A stretch of DNA of 64,000 nucleotides from G965198795 sp965198795 (GCA_965198795.1 OZ240674.1:2666001-2730000), one strand, 5' to 3'. Shown: positions 43,735-54,599, counted from the first letter of the stretch. The notes: a model not told the origin generated them from the letters alone. A program made the numbers and translations.

Positions 43735-44880
43735 ATGGTAGCAACGGGCGTTGGAATGAACGAGCGGGTTGACAAATCGGCCGGGTCTCACTTGTCCCCT
43801 GAATATCTGTTGTCGCTCGCCCGGCGGAAGGGAGCGGAAAGCCGGTCCGAATTGGCGGCGGTCATCACGGATTTGTTTTCCGATGAGGGCGAGAAGCTGA
43901 CCAAGCGCGAAAGGATGTTGATGTACAACATCCTTAAACAAGTCTGTCACGACATCGAGGTCTCGATCCGCAAGCACCTCAGCGAACGATTATCCGAGCG
44001 CCGGGATATTCCCGGGCACCTAATCAACGCCCTGGCCAACGATAACATCGACGTCGCCTATCCGATCCTCACCAGAAGCCGGCTGTTGCGGAATAAGGAG
44101 CTGATCGAGATTGTTCGTCATCGCACCTATGAACACCAGTTGGCCATCGCCAGCCGGCGCGGATTAGCGGAACAGGTATCCGACGCCCTTGTAAAAACGG
44201 GAAGAACGGACGTGATTCTTACGCTGCTGGAAAACCGGAACGCCTTGATTTCGGAAAAGACACTGGCGTTTTTGGTGGAAGAGTCCTCGCGCGTTGACGA
44301 TTTCCAAGAACCCATCCTGCGCCGGGAAGAGCTCCCGGACCATCTGGCGAAGCGCATGTTCCTCTGGGTGTCCGAGGCGCTTCGAAAGCACATCATCGAC
44401 ACCTATGGATTGGAAGAGCACGTCATCGACGATCTGTTGAAACAGGTCAAGGAAATCCAATCCAGCGAGGGCTCTTCCAATCGCGCCAAGGAACTGGCCA
44501 AGGAAATCCAGCAAACGACCGAAATCAACGCCGAGATGATGATCGCCGCCTTGGACAACGGACAGGTGCGCCTGTTCATCAATCTTCTCGCCCGCCGGGC
44601 CAGTATGCGCGAACAACTGGTCAAGCGCATGCTATACGAACCAGGCGGCGAAGGCTTGGCGATCACCTTCAAGGCGCTTGGGTTCAAGAAAAAGGATTTC
44701 TTGACCGTGTTCGCCTATTCCCGCCGGGCAAGCCCGAACACCATGCAGAATTTTGCCAAGCAGAAAGCGGAAGTGACGGAATTTTTCGAGACCCTGGACG
44801 AAAAATCAGCCCAACAGGTTCTCAGAAACTGGCAACGGAACCGTGATTATCCCGCCGCCGCCCGCCAGTTGGATATCTGA
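43735..44880 (+). CDS. DUF2336 domain-containing protein
   Basis: 381 residues, soluble and almost wholly helical, with HEAT-like segments (ISEKTLAFLVEES, RLLRNKELIEIVRHR). It matches the alphaproteobacterial DUF2336 family, whose role is not established. Starts at ATG 43735 or 43756 are equally plausible. It stands alone between glnS and the convergent bdhA. Confidence 0.85.
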   Translation: MVATGVGMNERVDKSAGSHLSPEYLLSLARRKGAESRSELAAVITDLFSDEGEKLTKRERMLMYNILKQVCHDIEVSIRKHLSERLSERRDIPGHLINALANDNIDVAYPILTRSRLLRNKELIEIVRHRTYEHQLAIASRRGLAEQVSDALVKTGRTDVILTLLENRNALISEKTLAFLVEESSRVDDFQEPILRREELPDHLAKRMFLWVSEALRKHIIDTYGLEEHVIDDLLKQVKEIQSSEGSSNRAKELAKEIQQTTEINAEMMIAALDNGQVRLFINLLARRASMREQLVKRMLYEPGGEGLAITFKALGFKKKDFLTVFAYSRRASPNTMQNFAKQKAEVTEFFETLDEKSAQQVLRNWQRNRDYPAAARQLDI

Positions 44881-44895
44881 ACCAAATTTACTCGC

Positions 44896-45678
44896 TCAGT
44901 GAGCGGCCCAGCCGCCGTCCACGGAGAGCGCCGCTCCGGTCATGGACGCCGCGCCGTCCGAACACAGATAAACGGCCAGAGAGGCCAATTCCTCGACGGT
45001 CACGAAGCGCTTCGTGGGTTGGGGACCAAGCATCACGTCACGCACGACTTCCTCCTCGGAAATTCCCCTGGCTGCGGCCGTATCAGGGATTTGCGCTTCG
45101 ACCAGCGGGGTCAGCACATAGCCTGGGCAGATGGCGTTGGCCGTGACGCCGTCTCCGGCGGTTTCCAAGGCAACCGTCTTGGTCATGCCGACGACGCCGT
45201 GTTTGGCCGCGACGTAAGCTGATTTGAACGGCGAGGCGACCAAACCGTGAGCAGACGCCACGTTGATGACGCGGCCCCACTTTCTCGCCTTCATATCCGG
45301 TATGGCGAGCCGGGTTGTATGAAAAGCGCTCGACATGTTGATGGCGATTATCGCGTCCCATTTAGACGCCGGAAAGTCCTCAATGGGCGACACAAACTGA
45401 ATACCCGCGTTGTTGACCAGGATATCCACCGGCCCGGTTTCGCTCTTCACGCGTTCCATCATGCGCTCAATATCGCCGGGCTTCGACATATCAGCGCCGT
45501 CATGGAGCACCGTCACGTTATTCTCCGCCGCTAGATCTGAGCGGATTTTTTCGATCTCAGCCGCGTCGCCGAAGCCGTTAAGAACAATATCCGCACCAGC
45601 GGCCGCCAGTCCCCTGGCGACGCCCAAACCGATTCCACTGGTGGAACCGGTGACAAGGGCGACTTTACCTCTAAGCAT
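44896..45678 (-). CDS. bdhA: D-3-hydroxybutyrate dehydrogenase
   Basis: 260 residues, classical SDR. NAD site TGSTSGIGLGVA, then NNAG. The catalytic Ser of NVASAHG and YVAAK give the standard S-Y-K triad. QIPDTAAARG and the ending SVDGGWAAH are typical of 3-hydroxybutyrate dehydrogenase. It oxidises D-3-hydroxybutyrate to acetoacetate, usually in polyhydroxybutyrate turnover. Confidence 0.9.
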   Translation of the reverse strand: MLRGKVALVTGSTSGIGLGVARGLAAAGADIVLNGFGDAAEIEKIRSDLAAENNVTVLHDGADMSKPGDIERMMERVKSETGPVDILVNNAGIQFVSPIEDFPASKWDAIIAINMSSAFHTTRLAIPDMKARKWGRVINVASAHGLVASPFKSAYVAAKHGVVGMTKTVALETAGDGVTANAICPGYVLTPLVEAQIPDTAAARGISEEEVVRDVMLGPQPTKRFVTVEELASLAVYLCSDGAASMTGAALSVDGGWAAH

Positions 45679-45940
45679 GAACGGAACTCCTGGACAGGGA
45701 TGGGGGCGGAAATGGGTCCGGTTCGCCGAATTCCCATTGACCGGAAGACGGTCATGACCGATCCCTCATCGCGTAGATGGCCCAGTAAATTGGAATTTCC
45801 AGGGATCAGCCCGTTCTTTTTTGCGAATACGGACAAACATGGATTTCAATCCCCGAAAAACCGTTGAGTCGCGCCAAATCGAGCGGAGACCGGCCCGGTT
45901 GTCCCCCCCGGCGCGCTCTCCGGTTCGATATTACGGGAAA

Positions 45941-46015
45941 TGGTGGGCGGTGCTGGGATTGAACCAGCGACCCCTACGATGTCAACGTAGTGCTCTCCCG
46001 CTGAGCTAACCGCCC
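45941..46015 (-). tRNA. tRNA-Val (anticodon GAC)
   Basis: Complete cloverleaf with encoded CCA. Acceptor GGGCGGT/ACCGCCC, D stem GCTC/GAGC, anticodon stem CTACG/CGTAG with loop TTGACAT, and T stem GCTGG/CCAGC with loop TTCAATC. Anticodon GAC reads GUC and GUU. All stems are perfect. Confidence 0.97.
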
Positions 46016-46231
46016 ATGCCTCTAGTATCTAGTAGTATGCGGGGAACTCAACCGCGATCAAGTCCGCCGTTACCGGGTATTCCGGCGAAGAGGCGGCTTT
46101 TTAATCGCTCGGACGGCGCTTGGCAAGCCTGGAAGCGCGGCCGTGCTCTCGCCAGTTCTCACAAGCCCGTCACCGAACCCCGAAATCCCCAGGAACTCGT
46201 TGCGATCATGCCGTCTAATGCGTAGGTAAAC

Positions 46232-47242
46232 GTGACAGAGACCGCTCAAATTCGATCAGTTCAGTGGACCGACGCCAAAACCATGACGCCCCGTGACAGC
46301 CTTTTGAAAGTGAATGACGTCGCGCCCGTTGGCGTGGACGCCGGGGAATGCCCGTCCGGGGCCGCAGAGAACGACACGGCGCTGCCGCCTGTCGAGGTCG
46401 ATTATCCGGCCCGGCGCGCGGCCCCGGTTATTCTGGCGTCGCCCCATTCAGGGCGCGATTATCCGCCGGCCTTCGTCGAAGCCTCCAGGCTAGGCCCTCT
46501 TGTGTTGCGCCGCTCCGAGGACGCCTTTGTCGATGAACTGTTCGGCGCCGCTCCCGATTTCGGCGTTCCACTGGTTCGAGCGAATTTTCCAAGAGCCTAC
46601 GTGGACGCTAATCGTGAAGCCTTCGAGTTGGATCCGGCCATGTTCGACGGGCCTCTGCCGGATTACGTAACGACCCAATCGGCCCGGGTGGCCGCGGGCC
46701 TCGGCACCGTTGCGCGGATCGTCGCCAACGGAGAGAATATCTATGACGAGCGCCTCAGTTTTCCCGAGGTCGCCAAGCGGATACGGCGCACCTATCACCC
46801 TTATCATGACCGGCTTCGTATGGAAGTGGACGCGACTTTAAACCAATTCGGCGGGTGCCTGCTGATCGATTGCCATTCCATGCCGTCAAGCGGCGTGACC
46901 GGGTTTGGCCGGCGGCGTCAACAATTGGCCGATATCGTTCTGGGAGATTGCCACGGCGCCTCGGCCACGGCCGCCCTGGTTAACAGAATTGAAAAATCAC
47001 TGAGCGACGGCGGCTTCCGCGTCGTGCGCAACAAGCCCTACGCCGGCGGATTCACCACACGGCGCCACGGCCATCCCCGCGCCGGTTGTCATGCCGTTCA
47101 AATCGAGATTAATCGGGCCCTCTATCTTGATGAAGAGCGAATCACCCGTTTGCCGGCCATGTCCAATATCAAAACCCGATTGGAACCCCTGCTGGCCAGC
47201 CTTGCGGACATTACCGCTCAAGACGTGGCGGCCCGCCCATAA
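46232..47242 (+). CDS. N-formylglutamate amidohydrolase family protein
   Basis: 336 residues, GTG start. A variable 50-residue N-terminus precedes the family core: LASPHSGRDYP near residue 70, RANFPRAYVDANRE, LLIDCHSMPS and VQIEINRALYLDE. Zn-dependent hydrolase fold of the FGase family, which hydrolyses N-formyl-L-glutamate in histidine breakdown. No hut genes are adjacent, so the in vivo substrate is open. Confidence 0.9.
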   Translation: MTETAQIRSVQWTDAKTMTPRDSLLKVNDVAPVGVDAGECPSGAAENDTALPPVEVDYPARRAAPVILASPHSGRDYPPAFVEASRLGPLVLRRSEDAFVDELFGAAPDFGVPLVRANFPRAYVDANREAFELDPAMFDGPLPDYVTTQSARVAAGLGTVARIVANGENIYDERLSFPEVAKRIRRTYHPYHDRLRMEVDATLNQFGGCLLIDCHSMPSSGVTGFGRRRQQLADIVLGDCHGASATAALVNRIEKSLSDGGFRVVRNKPYAGGFTTRRHGHPRAGCHAVQIEINRALYLDEERITRLPAMSNIKTRLEPLLASLADITAQDVAARP

Positions 47243-47647
47243 CACCAGAACCGAATCGATCACGGATGAACAGACAACCTGTGAAGACGGTTGACTCAAG
47301 CAAACCTGATTCCATATCCGGCAAGCGCACGAGACGCGCCTTGAGATGATCCAGCGCACCTGCGCCCGTCATGTGTTGAATGAATTCGCCAGGTTCGAAA
47401 CGTAGCCGCCAAGCATTCACGAAACGGCTGTCAGCGGACAAAAGTCTTTGAGTTTCACGGACAAAAGTCTTTGAGTTTCTGGCGATTTTTTGCCGGTATT
47501 TTTGGCCTAATTTTCCGGTCATTTTTGGCTCTAAAACGGACCTGTTTAGAGTCGCGGAAGTGGTCCTGCGGCGCCCGTTCAATGGCCGTTCATGGATCAT
47601 GCATGGGCCTTTCATCGCCGCCGCCTCGGACGCTGGCGTTCTGGCCG
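47243..47647. other. Left flank and left end of the prophage remnant
   Basis: 405 bp. Up to about 47430 the minus strand keeps an open, protein-like frame (WRLRFEPGEFIQHM ... LKARLVRLPD) that may be the end of an interrupted host gene. From 47436 come two direct copies of a 21-bp sequence. An AT-richer block with loose 22-bp repeats (about 47492-47540) follows, then the first phage gene. Confidence 0.5.
47436..47479 (+). repeat. Two direct 21-bp repeats at left prophage limit
   Basis: 47436-47456 and 47459-47479 are identical over 21 bp, a 23-bp period. Both contain GACAAAAGTCTTTG. The layout resembles adjacent transposase-binding sites such as R1 and R2 of phage Mu. A TG dinucleotide lies 6 bp outside the first copy. 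Confidence 0.8.
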
Positions 47648-48358
47648 TCATGTGACGTCCGGCGGCGAGGCGGCGGCCCATTGCGCTTCGGCGTCGAATG
47701 TTTTGAGCGTTTTCAGCCCGGCGGCGTCGATCTCATCAAACAGCCGCCGCTTGACGCGCAACAACGGCCGCGCCGCCTGGTTCATGGCGTCGGCTTTGGC
47801 GATGATCTTGGCGGCGAGCCCGGCCTTAGTCTCGTTCACGGTGAGGATGGCTTCCAAGAGCGGCGCCGGGGCGTCCGCGTCGGCCATGACCGCCCGCGCC
47901 TCGGCCAACTGTCCGGGCCAGGTGGCCTGTTCCGTGAGGCCGTAGCCCTGGGTGACGGCCCGCGCGCGCCTTTCGAACTCGGCCGCGACAAGTTCCTTGG
48001 CGATAATGCGCGCTTTATGGACGTTTGTGATCCCGTGGAAGGGATGGGCCTGGGCGCGGATTTCGGCGGCGTACCGGGCGGCCTTGGCGATACAGCCCCG
48101 GCAGGCGTTGGCGAGGGCCGCGTCGGCGCCCGCCGCGTCGCCCGTCCGCACGGCGCCGTCCGCCGCCGTCACCATGAAGAGAAGGTCCGCGCCTGGCCGT
48201 TCGTAGTTGACCCCGGCGACGCCCCGGGGCAGGGCGAAGGCGGGTTCGGCGGCCTGGAATTGGGCGATGGTCTCGAAGGCCGCCTCATGTTCGCCGTCGC
48301 AAACGAACACGACGCCGTCCGGTTGAACGACGAAGGCGGCGTGGGTGATCTGGGTCAT
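47648..48358 (-). CDS. Tail fibre assembly-type protein (DUF4376-like)
   Basis: 236 residues. The C-terminal third (WPGQLAEARAVMADADAPAPLLEAIL ... AKADAMNQAARPLL) resembles the DUF4376 region found at the end of phage tail-fibre assembly proteins. The N-terminal part is variable. It is the last gene of the tail module, where Mu-like phages place fibre and chaperone genes. Confidence 0.7.
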   Translation of the reverse strand: MTQITHAAFVVQPDGVVFVCDGEHEAAFETIAQFQAAEPAFALPRGVAGVNYERPGADLLFMVTAADGAVRTGDAAGADAALANACRGCIAKAARYAAEIRAQAHPFHGITNVHKARIIAKELVAAEFERRARAVTQGYGLTEQATWPGQLAEARAVMADADAPAPLLEAILTVNETKAGLAAKIIAKADAMNQAARPLLRVKRRLFDEIDAAGLKTLKTFDAEAQWAAASPPDVT

Positions 48359-48370
48359 TCTTGAATCTCC

Positions 48371-49453
48371 TCAAGACGGGGTGATGTAACGCAGGGCGTG
48401 AATAGGAGGCAGGGGGTCGAGAACGCCGGACCAGGCATGGCCGTGCGTCCAGACCCAGTCCGTGTGGCGGGCGTGGGACGGATACCTGGTGTTGTGAACA
48501 AGGACGAAGTGGGAATGGGCGACGGCGGCGGCGGGGACACGCCGCCGGCCTGTGTTTATGGTCTTCAACGTCCCGCCCGCGGCGCCCGCGGCGAGGGCGC
48601 CGCCCGACGCCATGGGGACGCGGCCGCGCAACGGCGCATATTCCACCCAGCCGCTGGGCAAGGCGTCCAGCGGGCCGTTATAGCCCAGCACCATGCCGCC
48701 CAAGGCCCGGCGGACCGGTATGATGATTTTATGCAGGTCCATGACCAGATAGGGCGGTTTCTGGCTGGTGGTTCCGGTGATGTCGGGATGCGTGTGCGCG
48801 CCGGCGGCGGCCAGGCCATGGTTCCTGGTTCCGGAAAACGGATGGTTGAAGTCGCCCACGCCGTGCCTGTGCAACCCCGCCGTTCCTGTGGAGATTCTAT
48901 AGGCGCGCCGCCCGGCGCCGATCAAACTCCGGTCGCCGCCGCGCGCGCCGCGCAGAAACCGCCCGGCGTAACCGGCCCCGGCGGGGGCCGTCCCCCGTCC
49001 TGTTCCCCCGCCGGACGACCAAACCAGGGCCATGGCCGGCAATTCGAGGCCGTCGGCGCCCGATTGCACAAACGCGACGTTCCTGGATGGCGGTAAATCA
49101 ACCCGGGCCGTCAGCGGGTGGCTGTGGCCGCCGCCGATGTCCTTGCCGTAAATCGCCTGCCTTGCCCCCCGTCCGAGTCCGATCAGGCCGCCCCCGCCCG
49201 TGTGGGCGCCGTCCGTCGATGTGGCCGCCTCCACATAGGCGCCGCCGGCCCTGGCGCCGGGGCGGTGTGTCTCATTCGCGCCGAACACCATGCGCTCGCG
49301 CAGGTCCGGCGTGCCGCGCGCACCGTCGCACAGCAGCCAACCGGGCGGGATGTCCGCCAGCGTCCCGGAGAAGGCGATAACCGCGCCCCGCGGGACGCGC
49401 CCGCGGCCATGCCTTTCGACGTCAAAGTAGACCGGCGAGGTGCTAATCGACAT
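48371..49453 (-). CDS. Phage tail collar domain protein
   Basis: 360 residues, rich in Gly and His. Two tail-collar-like units: GAVIAFSGTLADIPPGWLLCDG with TPDLRERMVFGA, and near the C-terminus GMVLGYNGPLDALPSGW with LRGRVPMASGG. Repeated HSH/HTH clusters are typical of metal-binding fibre tips. It overlaps the next upstream gene by 11 bp. Probable receptor-binding tail component. Confidence 0.75.
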   Translation of the reverse strand: MSISTSPVYFDVERHGRGRVPRGAVIAFSGTLADIPPGWLLCDGARGTPDLRERMVFGANETHRPGARAGGAYVEAATSTDGAHTGGGGLIGLGRGARQAIYGKDIGGGHSHPLTARVDLPPSRNVAFVQSGADGLELPAMALVWSSGGGTGRGTAPAGAGYAGRFLRGARGGDRSLIGAGRRAYRISTGTAGLHRHGVGDFNHPFSGTRNHGLAAAGAHTHPDITGTTSQKPPYLVMDLHKIIIPVRRALGGMVLGYNGPLDALPSGWVEYAPLRGRVPMASGGALAAGAAGGTLKTINTGRRRVPAAAVAHSHFVLVHNTRYPSHARHTDWVWTHGHAWSGVLDPLPPIHALRYITPS

Positions 49454-50030
49454 GCCCGGTCCCCTGGATGGTCACCAACAGACCGGCGCCCGCCGTGGCG
49501 CCGCCGACCTGGGTTACACGGAAGTCGAGAACCGAACCGGCGGCGAATTCCCGGGTCGCGTCCCGCAGAACGCCAGCCGTCAGGGCCGTGGAACCGGCCG
49601 CGAATTGGGGCGGGGTCGTGAAGATGCTGGTTCCATCCACCAGGACGTCAAAAATCAGCGCCGAGCCGGCGGGCGCGGTCTCGACGGCCGCCAAGACGTT
49701 CGTGATCTTCATGGGCCGCCCCAACAGCATCTTGGCGTAGGTGACGGCGTCGAGGTCGTCGGGCGCGTATCCGCCGCCGTATCCGGCCTTGACCGGAATC
49801 TCGATGGGTCCGGCGTTGACGCGTTGGCGGATCGCCGCGCTCAGTTGCCCCAGATCATCGCCAGATGGCGTCAGTCCCGCATCAGTAATGACCCCGACAA
49901 TTTCCCGCATGGGGTGTTCAATGGCGGCGGCCGGAACAATGGAGCCGTCGATCCCGGCCTGCTCATTGACGTCAACGTAAGAGGCGCCGGACCCGGCTTT
50001 CTCGTTCAGGGGTTCTTTATATTTCATCAC
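49443..50030 (-). CDS. Tail fibre-like structural protein
   Basis: 195 residues. ASYVDVNEQAGIDGSIVPAAAIEHPMREIVGVI matches the N-terminal attachment region seen in tail fibres of Mu-like prophages, followed by ITDAGLTPSGDDLGQL. It lacks the long fibre shaft. Its ATG overlaps the end of the gp48 gene by 4 bp. Confidence 0.7.
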   Translation of the reverse strand: MMKYKEPLNEKAGSGASYVDVNEQAGIDGSIVPAAAIEHPMREIVGVITDAGLTPSGDDLGQLSAAIRQRVNAGPIEIPVKAGYGGGYAPDDLDAVTYAKMLLGRPMKITNVLAAVETAPAGSALIFDVLVDGTSIFTTPPQFAAGSTALTAGVLRDATREFAAGSVLDFRVTQVGGATAGAGLLVTIQGTGHVD

Positions 50031-50629
50031 ACGCCCTCATAAGCAAAAATCAGAACCGAGTGAGCGGGCGCCAGGCGTCGAAACAGGCACTCCAGATCCT
50101 CGGCCCGGCGAATCAATCCAAGACGCTCGCCCGTTCGGCTAACACCGCAGCGAAACGGCGCGACCCGGGGTCCGGGGACGCGGACACGCCAGTAAAAGCG
50201 ACAGGCGGCCCCGCCATGGAGCCGCTCTCCACAGCGTGACCGGCCGCAAATGAAGGGCCTGAATTCATTGATCTCGATCTCGTAACCCAGGCGTCCGGCC
50301 AGATCGGCGAAGAACGCCCTGGATTGACCCCCGCGCGCGGCGATCTTCGCCACGACCGCGGCCCGCCTCTCCGCCAGGGTGGCGCCGGCGGCCGGCGCGC
50401 AGTCGTCCGGCAGTCCGCAAACGCGCTCCCACTCGGCGATGAGTTCGACCGTCGTCCTCGGGTCCGCCTCGTCGATCAGATCGACGCAGCGATTGTGGAC
50501 GCGGGCGAGGCTGTCGGCGAAGCCGGTCAGAAACTTGGTCAGCGTCGCCTCTTCGTCACGCGGCCAAGCGGCGCCGGTCGGAAGCAGGGCTTGAAGGATG
50601 GTCAGGTAATCTTGCGCCGACGCGTGCAT
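50027..50629 (-). CDS. Mu gp48-like baseplate protein (DUF2313, YmfQ)
   Basis: 200 residues. LTILQALLPTGAAWPRDEEATLTKFLTGFAD is the family opening, with WERVCGLPDD and ERRAAVVAKIAARGGQSRAFF following. In Mu this protein caps the baseplate wedge together with gp46 and gp47. Complete by length. Confidence 0.88.
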   Translation of the reverse strand: MHASAQDYLTILQALLPTGAAWPRDEEATLTKFLTGFADSLARVHNRCVDLIDEADPRTTVELIAEWERVCGLPDDCAPAAGATLAERRAAVVAKIAARGGQSRAFFADLAGRLGYEIEINEFRPFICGRSRCGERLHGGAACRFYWRVRVPGPRVAPFRCGVSRTGERLGLIRRAEDLECLFRRLAPAHSVLIFAYEGV

Positions 50630-50632
50630 CGG

Positions 50633-51677
<1,045 letters not shown>

Positions 51678-51691
<14 letters not shown>

Positions 51692-52178
51692 GGCGGCCTC
51701 CCGACTGTTGCGCGTCCCAGGCATGGGCGAAACGAAACGCCGCCGCGTCGCCGGAGGGGCGCTGCACGACAATCCGGAGGCCGAGGATGCCCGCGCGCAC
51801 GATTTCGGCCTCGACCTCGACTGTTTCGGCGACGCCGTCCTCGATCAGCCATTCGAGGGCTTCCAGGGCATACGCGCGCGCCCGGACGACCGTCTCCGGC
51901 GTCTGCTTCTCGCGGGCCAGCAGCCACAGCCGGGAACCGATGCGGGCGCCGTCCACGGCAACGCCATCGACCGTCGGCGCCACGGCGTCGCCCCACCAGC
52001 CGCGCCGGGTGTCGCCCGCTCCGGCGGGCAACTCGTCGTCGGGATTGGCGCGGCGGTCGGTGAACAACGAGATGACGACCGCCGTCTCCAGTCCGTCCTC
52101 GGTTTGGAGTGATCCCGCCTCAAGCGCGTAGTCGGCGGCGAGGAAGGCTTCCGTATAGAGGGAGCGGATGTCGGTCAT
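51678..52178 (-). CDS. Phage GP46 family baseplate protein
   Basis: 166 residues from ATG 52178. The core VISLFTDRRANPDDELP and RRGWWGD is diagnostic of the Mu gp46 family, followed by GSRLWLLAREKQTPETV. Wedge component of the baseplate. Gene order gp45-PAAR-gp46-gp47-gp48 is collinear on the minus strand. Confidence 0.92.
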
Positions 52179-52180
52179 CG

Positions 52181-52474
52181 TCAGTCCCCCGCGAACACCG
52201 TCTGCGCGCCGGTGGCGATGCGCGATCCGCAGGCGACGGGATCGCCGATGCGCGCAATTGCCCTGCCGTTCGCGAACACGCTGGCTGACCCCGAGGCCAG
52301 GACCGAGGCGTGGGTCTCGGGGATCGCCGGGCAGGTGTGCGCGGCCCACCCATCGCCCTGGCGGTGAACGGCGGCGCCTTCGGCGAACACATTTGGACTG
52401 GCCTCAATGCAGGGCCGGGGCGGCCAGCAGCCGTGGCCGGTGCAACGATCTCCGAGGCGGGCGGCAGGCGGCAT
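52181..52474 (-). CDS. PAAR domain tail-spike tip protein
   Basis: 97 residues, essentially one PAAR domain: PAARLGDRCTGHG, then GWAAHTCP and ARIGDPVACGSRI. The His and Cys residues fit the zinc site at the tip of the puncturing spike. It starts 10 bp after gp45 and ends 2 bp before gp46. In this position it would sharpen the gp45 spike. Confidence 0.9.
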   Translation of the reverse strand: MPPAARLGDRCTGHGCWPPRPCIEASPNVFAEGAAVHRQGDGWAAHTCPAIPETHASVLASGSASVFANGRAIARIGDPVACGSRIATGAQTVFAGD

Positions 52475-52484
52475 TGCGCGTCTC

Positions 52485-52946
52485 CTAGTTGAGGTCGATG
52501 CGCGCCGCGTTCAGCGCGAAGCCGCCTGCGGCGGTGACGTCGATGTCGCCGCCCGCCGAGATCGTCAGGTTCAACGGCGTGGATATCGCCACGCCGCCTC
52601 GCGAGAGGTGCACCTTCTGACCCTTGTCGTCGTAGATCGCGACGTCGCCGTCGCCCAGTCCCTTGAGCCGGTGGCGGCGGTCGTCGCAGGCGATGACGAC
52701 GGCATGGTTACGCGCCCCGCCGACGGCGACCATCACGGCCTCGCAGCCAGCCAGCGGAACCGACGTGAAGCCGTATTCCTGGAACCGCTCGCGGGCGTCG
52801 AGAGTTTCGCCGGCGAGGCCCTTGAGTTGAACGAGTTGCAAGCCGCCGCCGTCGGCGATGACTGTGAGCACGCAGCGCCCGACCAAAAGTTTGATCCGGT
52901 TGGCGATGGGCGTCAGCAGCCGCTTGATGCCGTCGACGCCTACCAT
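52485..52946 (-). CDS. Phage baseplate assembly protein V (Mu gp45 spike)
   Basis: 153 residues from ATG 52946. An OB-like N-terminal part (QLVQLKGLAGETLDARERFQEYGFTS) is typical of Mu gp45, and LKGLGDGDVAIYDDKGQKVHL leads into the trimeric beta-helix. It is the membrane-puncturing spike. It overlaps gp44 by 7 bp. Confidence 0.9.
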   Translation of the reverse strand: MVGVDGIKRLLTPIANRIKLLVGRCVLTVIADGGGLQLVQLKGLAGETLDARERFQEYGFTSVPLAGCEAVMVAVGGARNHAVVIACDDRRHRLKGLGDGDVAIYDDKGQKVHLSRGGVAISTPLNLTISAGGDIDVTAAGGFALNAARIDLN

Positions 52947-53998
52947 CCCCAATCGCCCTCTTCCTTGTTCTCAATGACAGGCTCGGGCAGGAAGGAACCC
53001 GGCCCGGCGAGGGACAGATTGGCGGTCGATCCCTCCTGGCCGTCGAACCGGAACACGGCCTCGGCGATGCGCATGTCGCCAGCGACGCCGAGCGGCGGGA
53101 TATCGCACGCGACCAACCAGCCCGGACGCCAATGGGCGCCCGATCCATCGGTCCAGCCGCTCACCGTCACCTCGGCGCGGCGCGCGCGCGCCGCGCGCAC
53201 GGCGGCTTCCCATTCGGCGCGCCGGCGGAAGGCGTCGGAACCGCCCTGATCCTCGGCGAGGACGGTCAGGGGGCGATACCGCAGGATGCTGGTGTCGACA
53301 GCGCCGCCGAGCGGCTCATGGGCCTCGGAGGTCAGGCCCTCGTCGCCGCCCATGCCGTGGCCCTTGACCCGATACACGCTGAAGCGGTTGCGATTGGAGA
53401 AAGCCGCGGACGCGCGTTCGACGTTTCCGCCATAGGCGAGCGCCGTGGCGTGCCGGGGTGCGCGCTCCCGGTCGAGCGAGCAGATAACGAGAGACCCCAG
53501 GCTGTCGGAATGGGCGAGCAGCCCGCGCGGCCGCACGGCCCGCTCGATGGCGGCGAACGCCGTCTCGCCCTGTTCGACGCGGAACGTGTCGATAACAACG
53601 TCGGCGGCCCCGTCCGCCTCAACCTCGATGACGAACGGCCGGCAGATGTCCCGCACGATCTCCGCGAGCGCCGCGCCGCGCCATTCGCCGGGGTCGTCGG
53701 CTACTGAACAATCGACCAGGTCTGCGGTGCGGTCCCGCCCGCGCACGATAATGTCATGATCGTTCGCGCCGACCCGGACGTCGAGATCGTCGATGAAGCC
53801 GGTGATGAGGGGAATGCCGCCGGCCTCGATCCGGCAGGCGTCTCCGGGACGGATGACGGACGCTTCGCCGTTATGTGTCCATCGGTCGGTGAGCGCCAAC
53901 TCGAACGTCCCGGCGAGCTGTTCGATGGAGCGCGTCACGGCGACGGACTTCCAGCCGCGCCATTGCCTGTCGGCGATGATCAGCGAAACGTCAACCAT
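52940..53998 (-). CDS. Mu gp44-like baseplate hub protein (phage late control fold)
   Basis: 352 residues. WKSVAVTRSIEQLAGTFELALTDRW and RPGDACRIEAGGIPLITGFIDDLD are typical of the P/gp44 hub. GRDRTADLVDCSV and ERAVRPRGLLAHSD follow. It bridges tube and spike. Its start overlaps the end of the gp43 remnant by 8 bp, so the operon order is intact up to the junction. Confidence 0.9.
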   Translation of the reverse strand: MVDVSLIIADRQWRGWKSVAVTRSIEQLAGTFELALTDRWTHNGEASVIRPGDACRIEAGGIPLITGFIDDLDVRVGANDHDIIVRGRDRTADLVDCSVADDPGEWRGAALAEIVRDICRPFVIEVEADGAADVVIDTFRVEQGETAFAAIERAVRPRGLLAHSDSLGSLVICSLDRERAPRHATALAYGGNVERASAAFSNRNRFSVYRVKGHGMGGDEGLTSEAHEPLGGAVDTSILRYRPLTVLAEDQGGSDAFRRRAEWEAAVRAARARRAEVTVSGWTDGSGAHWRPGWLVACDIPPLGVAGDMRIAEAVFRFDGQEGSTANLSLAGPGSFLPEPVIENKEEGDWGW

Positions 53999-54599
53999 CG
54001 ACCAGCACCTCCAATGGATCGGACGGCGTAAAGCCCGGATGGCGGAGCCGGTTGCGGCTCGCGATGGCGGCGGCGTGGCCGGCCAACGACCGGGGGTCGT
54101 CGCCGAATATCTCGTTGGCGATCACCAGCGCCGGACGGGCCGCGCCGGACGTCACCCGAACGACGCGCGGCGCCGCGGGCGCGATCCGCGAGACGTGCCG
54201 CACCACACTTGCCGAGAGTTCCGTCAACCGGCGATACTCGACCGCCGGCGCCGCCGGCAGTAGGTCATCGACCGCCGCCGTGATCGCGTCGCGCGCCTGG
54301 AAAGCGTCAACCGACGTCGGGAACGCCCGCGCCGCGATTGAACGCGCCGCCGCCGTCACCGCGTAACCATCGAGTAGTCGCGACATCGCCGAGCGGTTGG
54401 CGGCCTGGCGGCGGCGCGAAGGCGTTGTCACGCGAACCGCGTCCAGCGCGCCGGCGAGGCCCGATATGGAGAGCACGCCGCCGTAGGGCGGCGCGGCGCG
54501 TTCAGCCGTCGAGATCAGGCCGCCGATCTCCTCAATGATCGCCCCGGCGTCTTTGAACGCCGTTGTGGCCGATGTGATGGTTCGGAGCCGGGCGCCAAA
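53991..54599 (-). pseudogene. gp43-like DNA circularisation/tail protein, 5'-truncated
   Basis: About 200 C-terminal residues remain: AFKDAGAIIEEIGGLISTAERAAP, EYRRLTELSASVVRHVSR, ARPALVIANEIFGDDPRS. They match the C-terminal half of Mu gp43/N family proteins (DNA circularisation N). The frame stays open past 54600, but there it is only antisense of gp28 and gp29. The N-terminal domain is absent. Confidence 0.75.
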
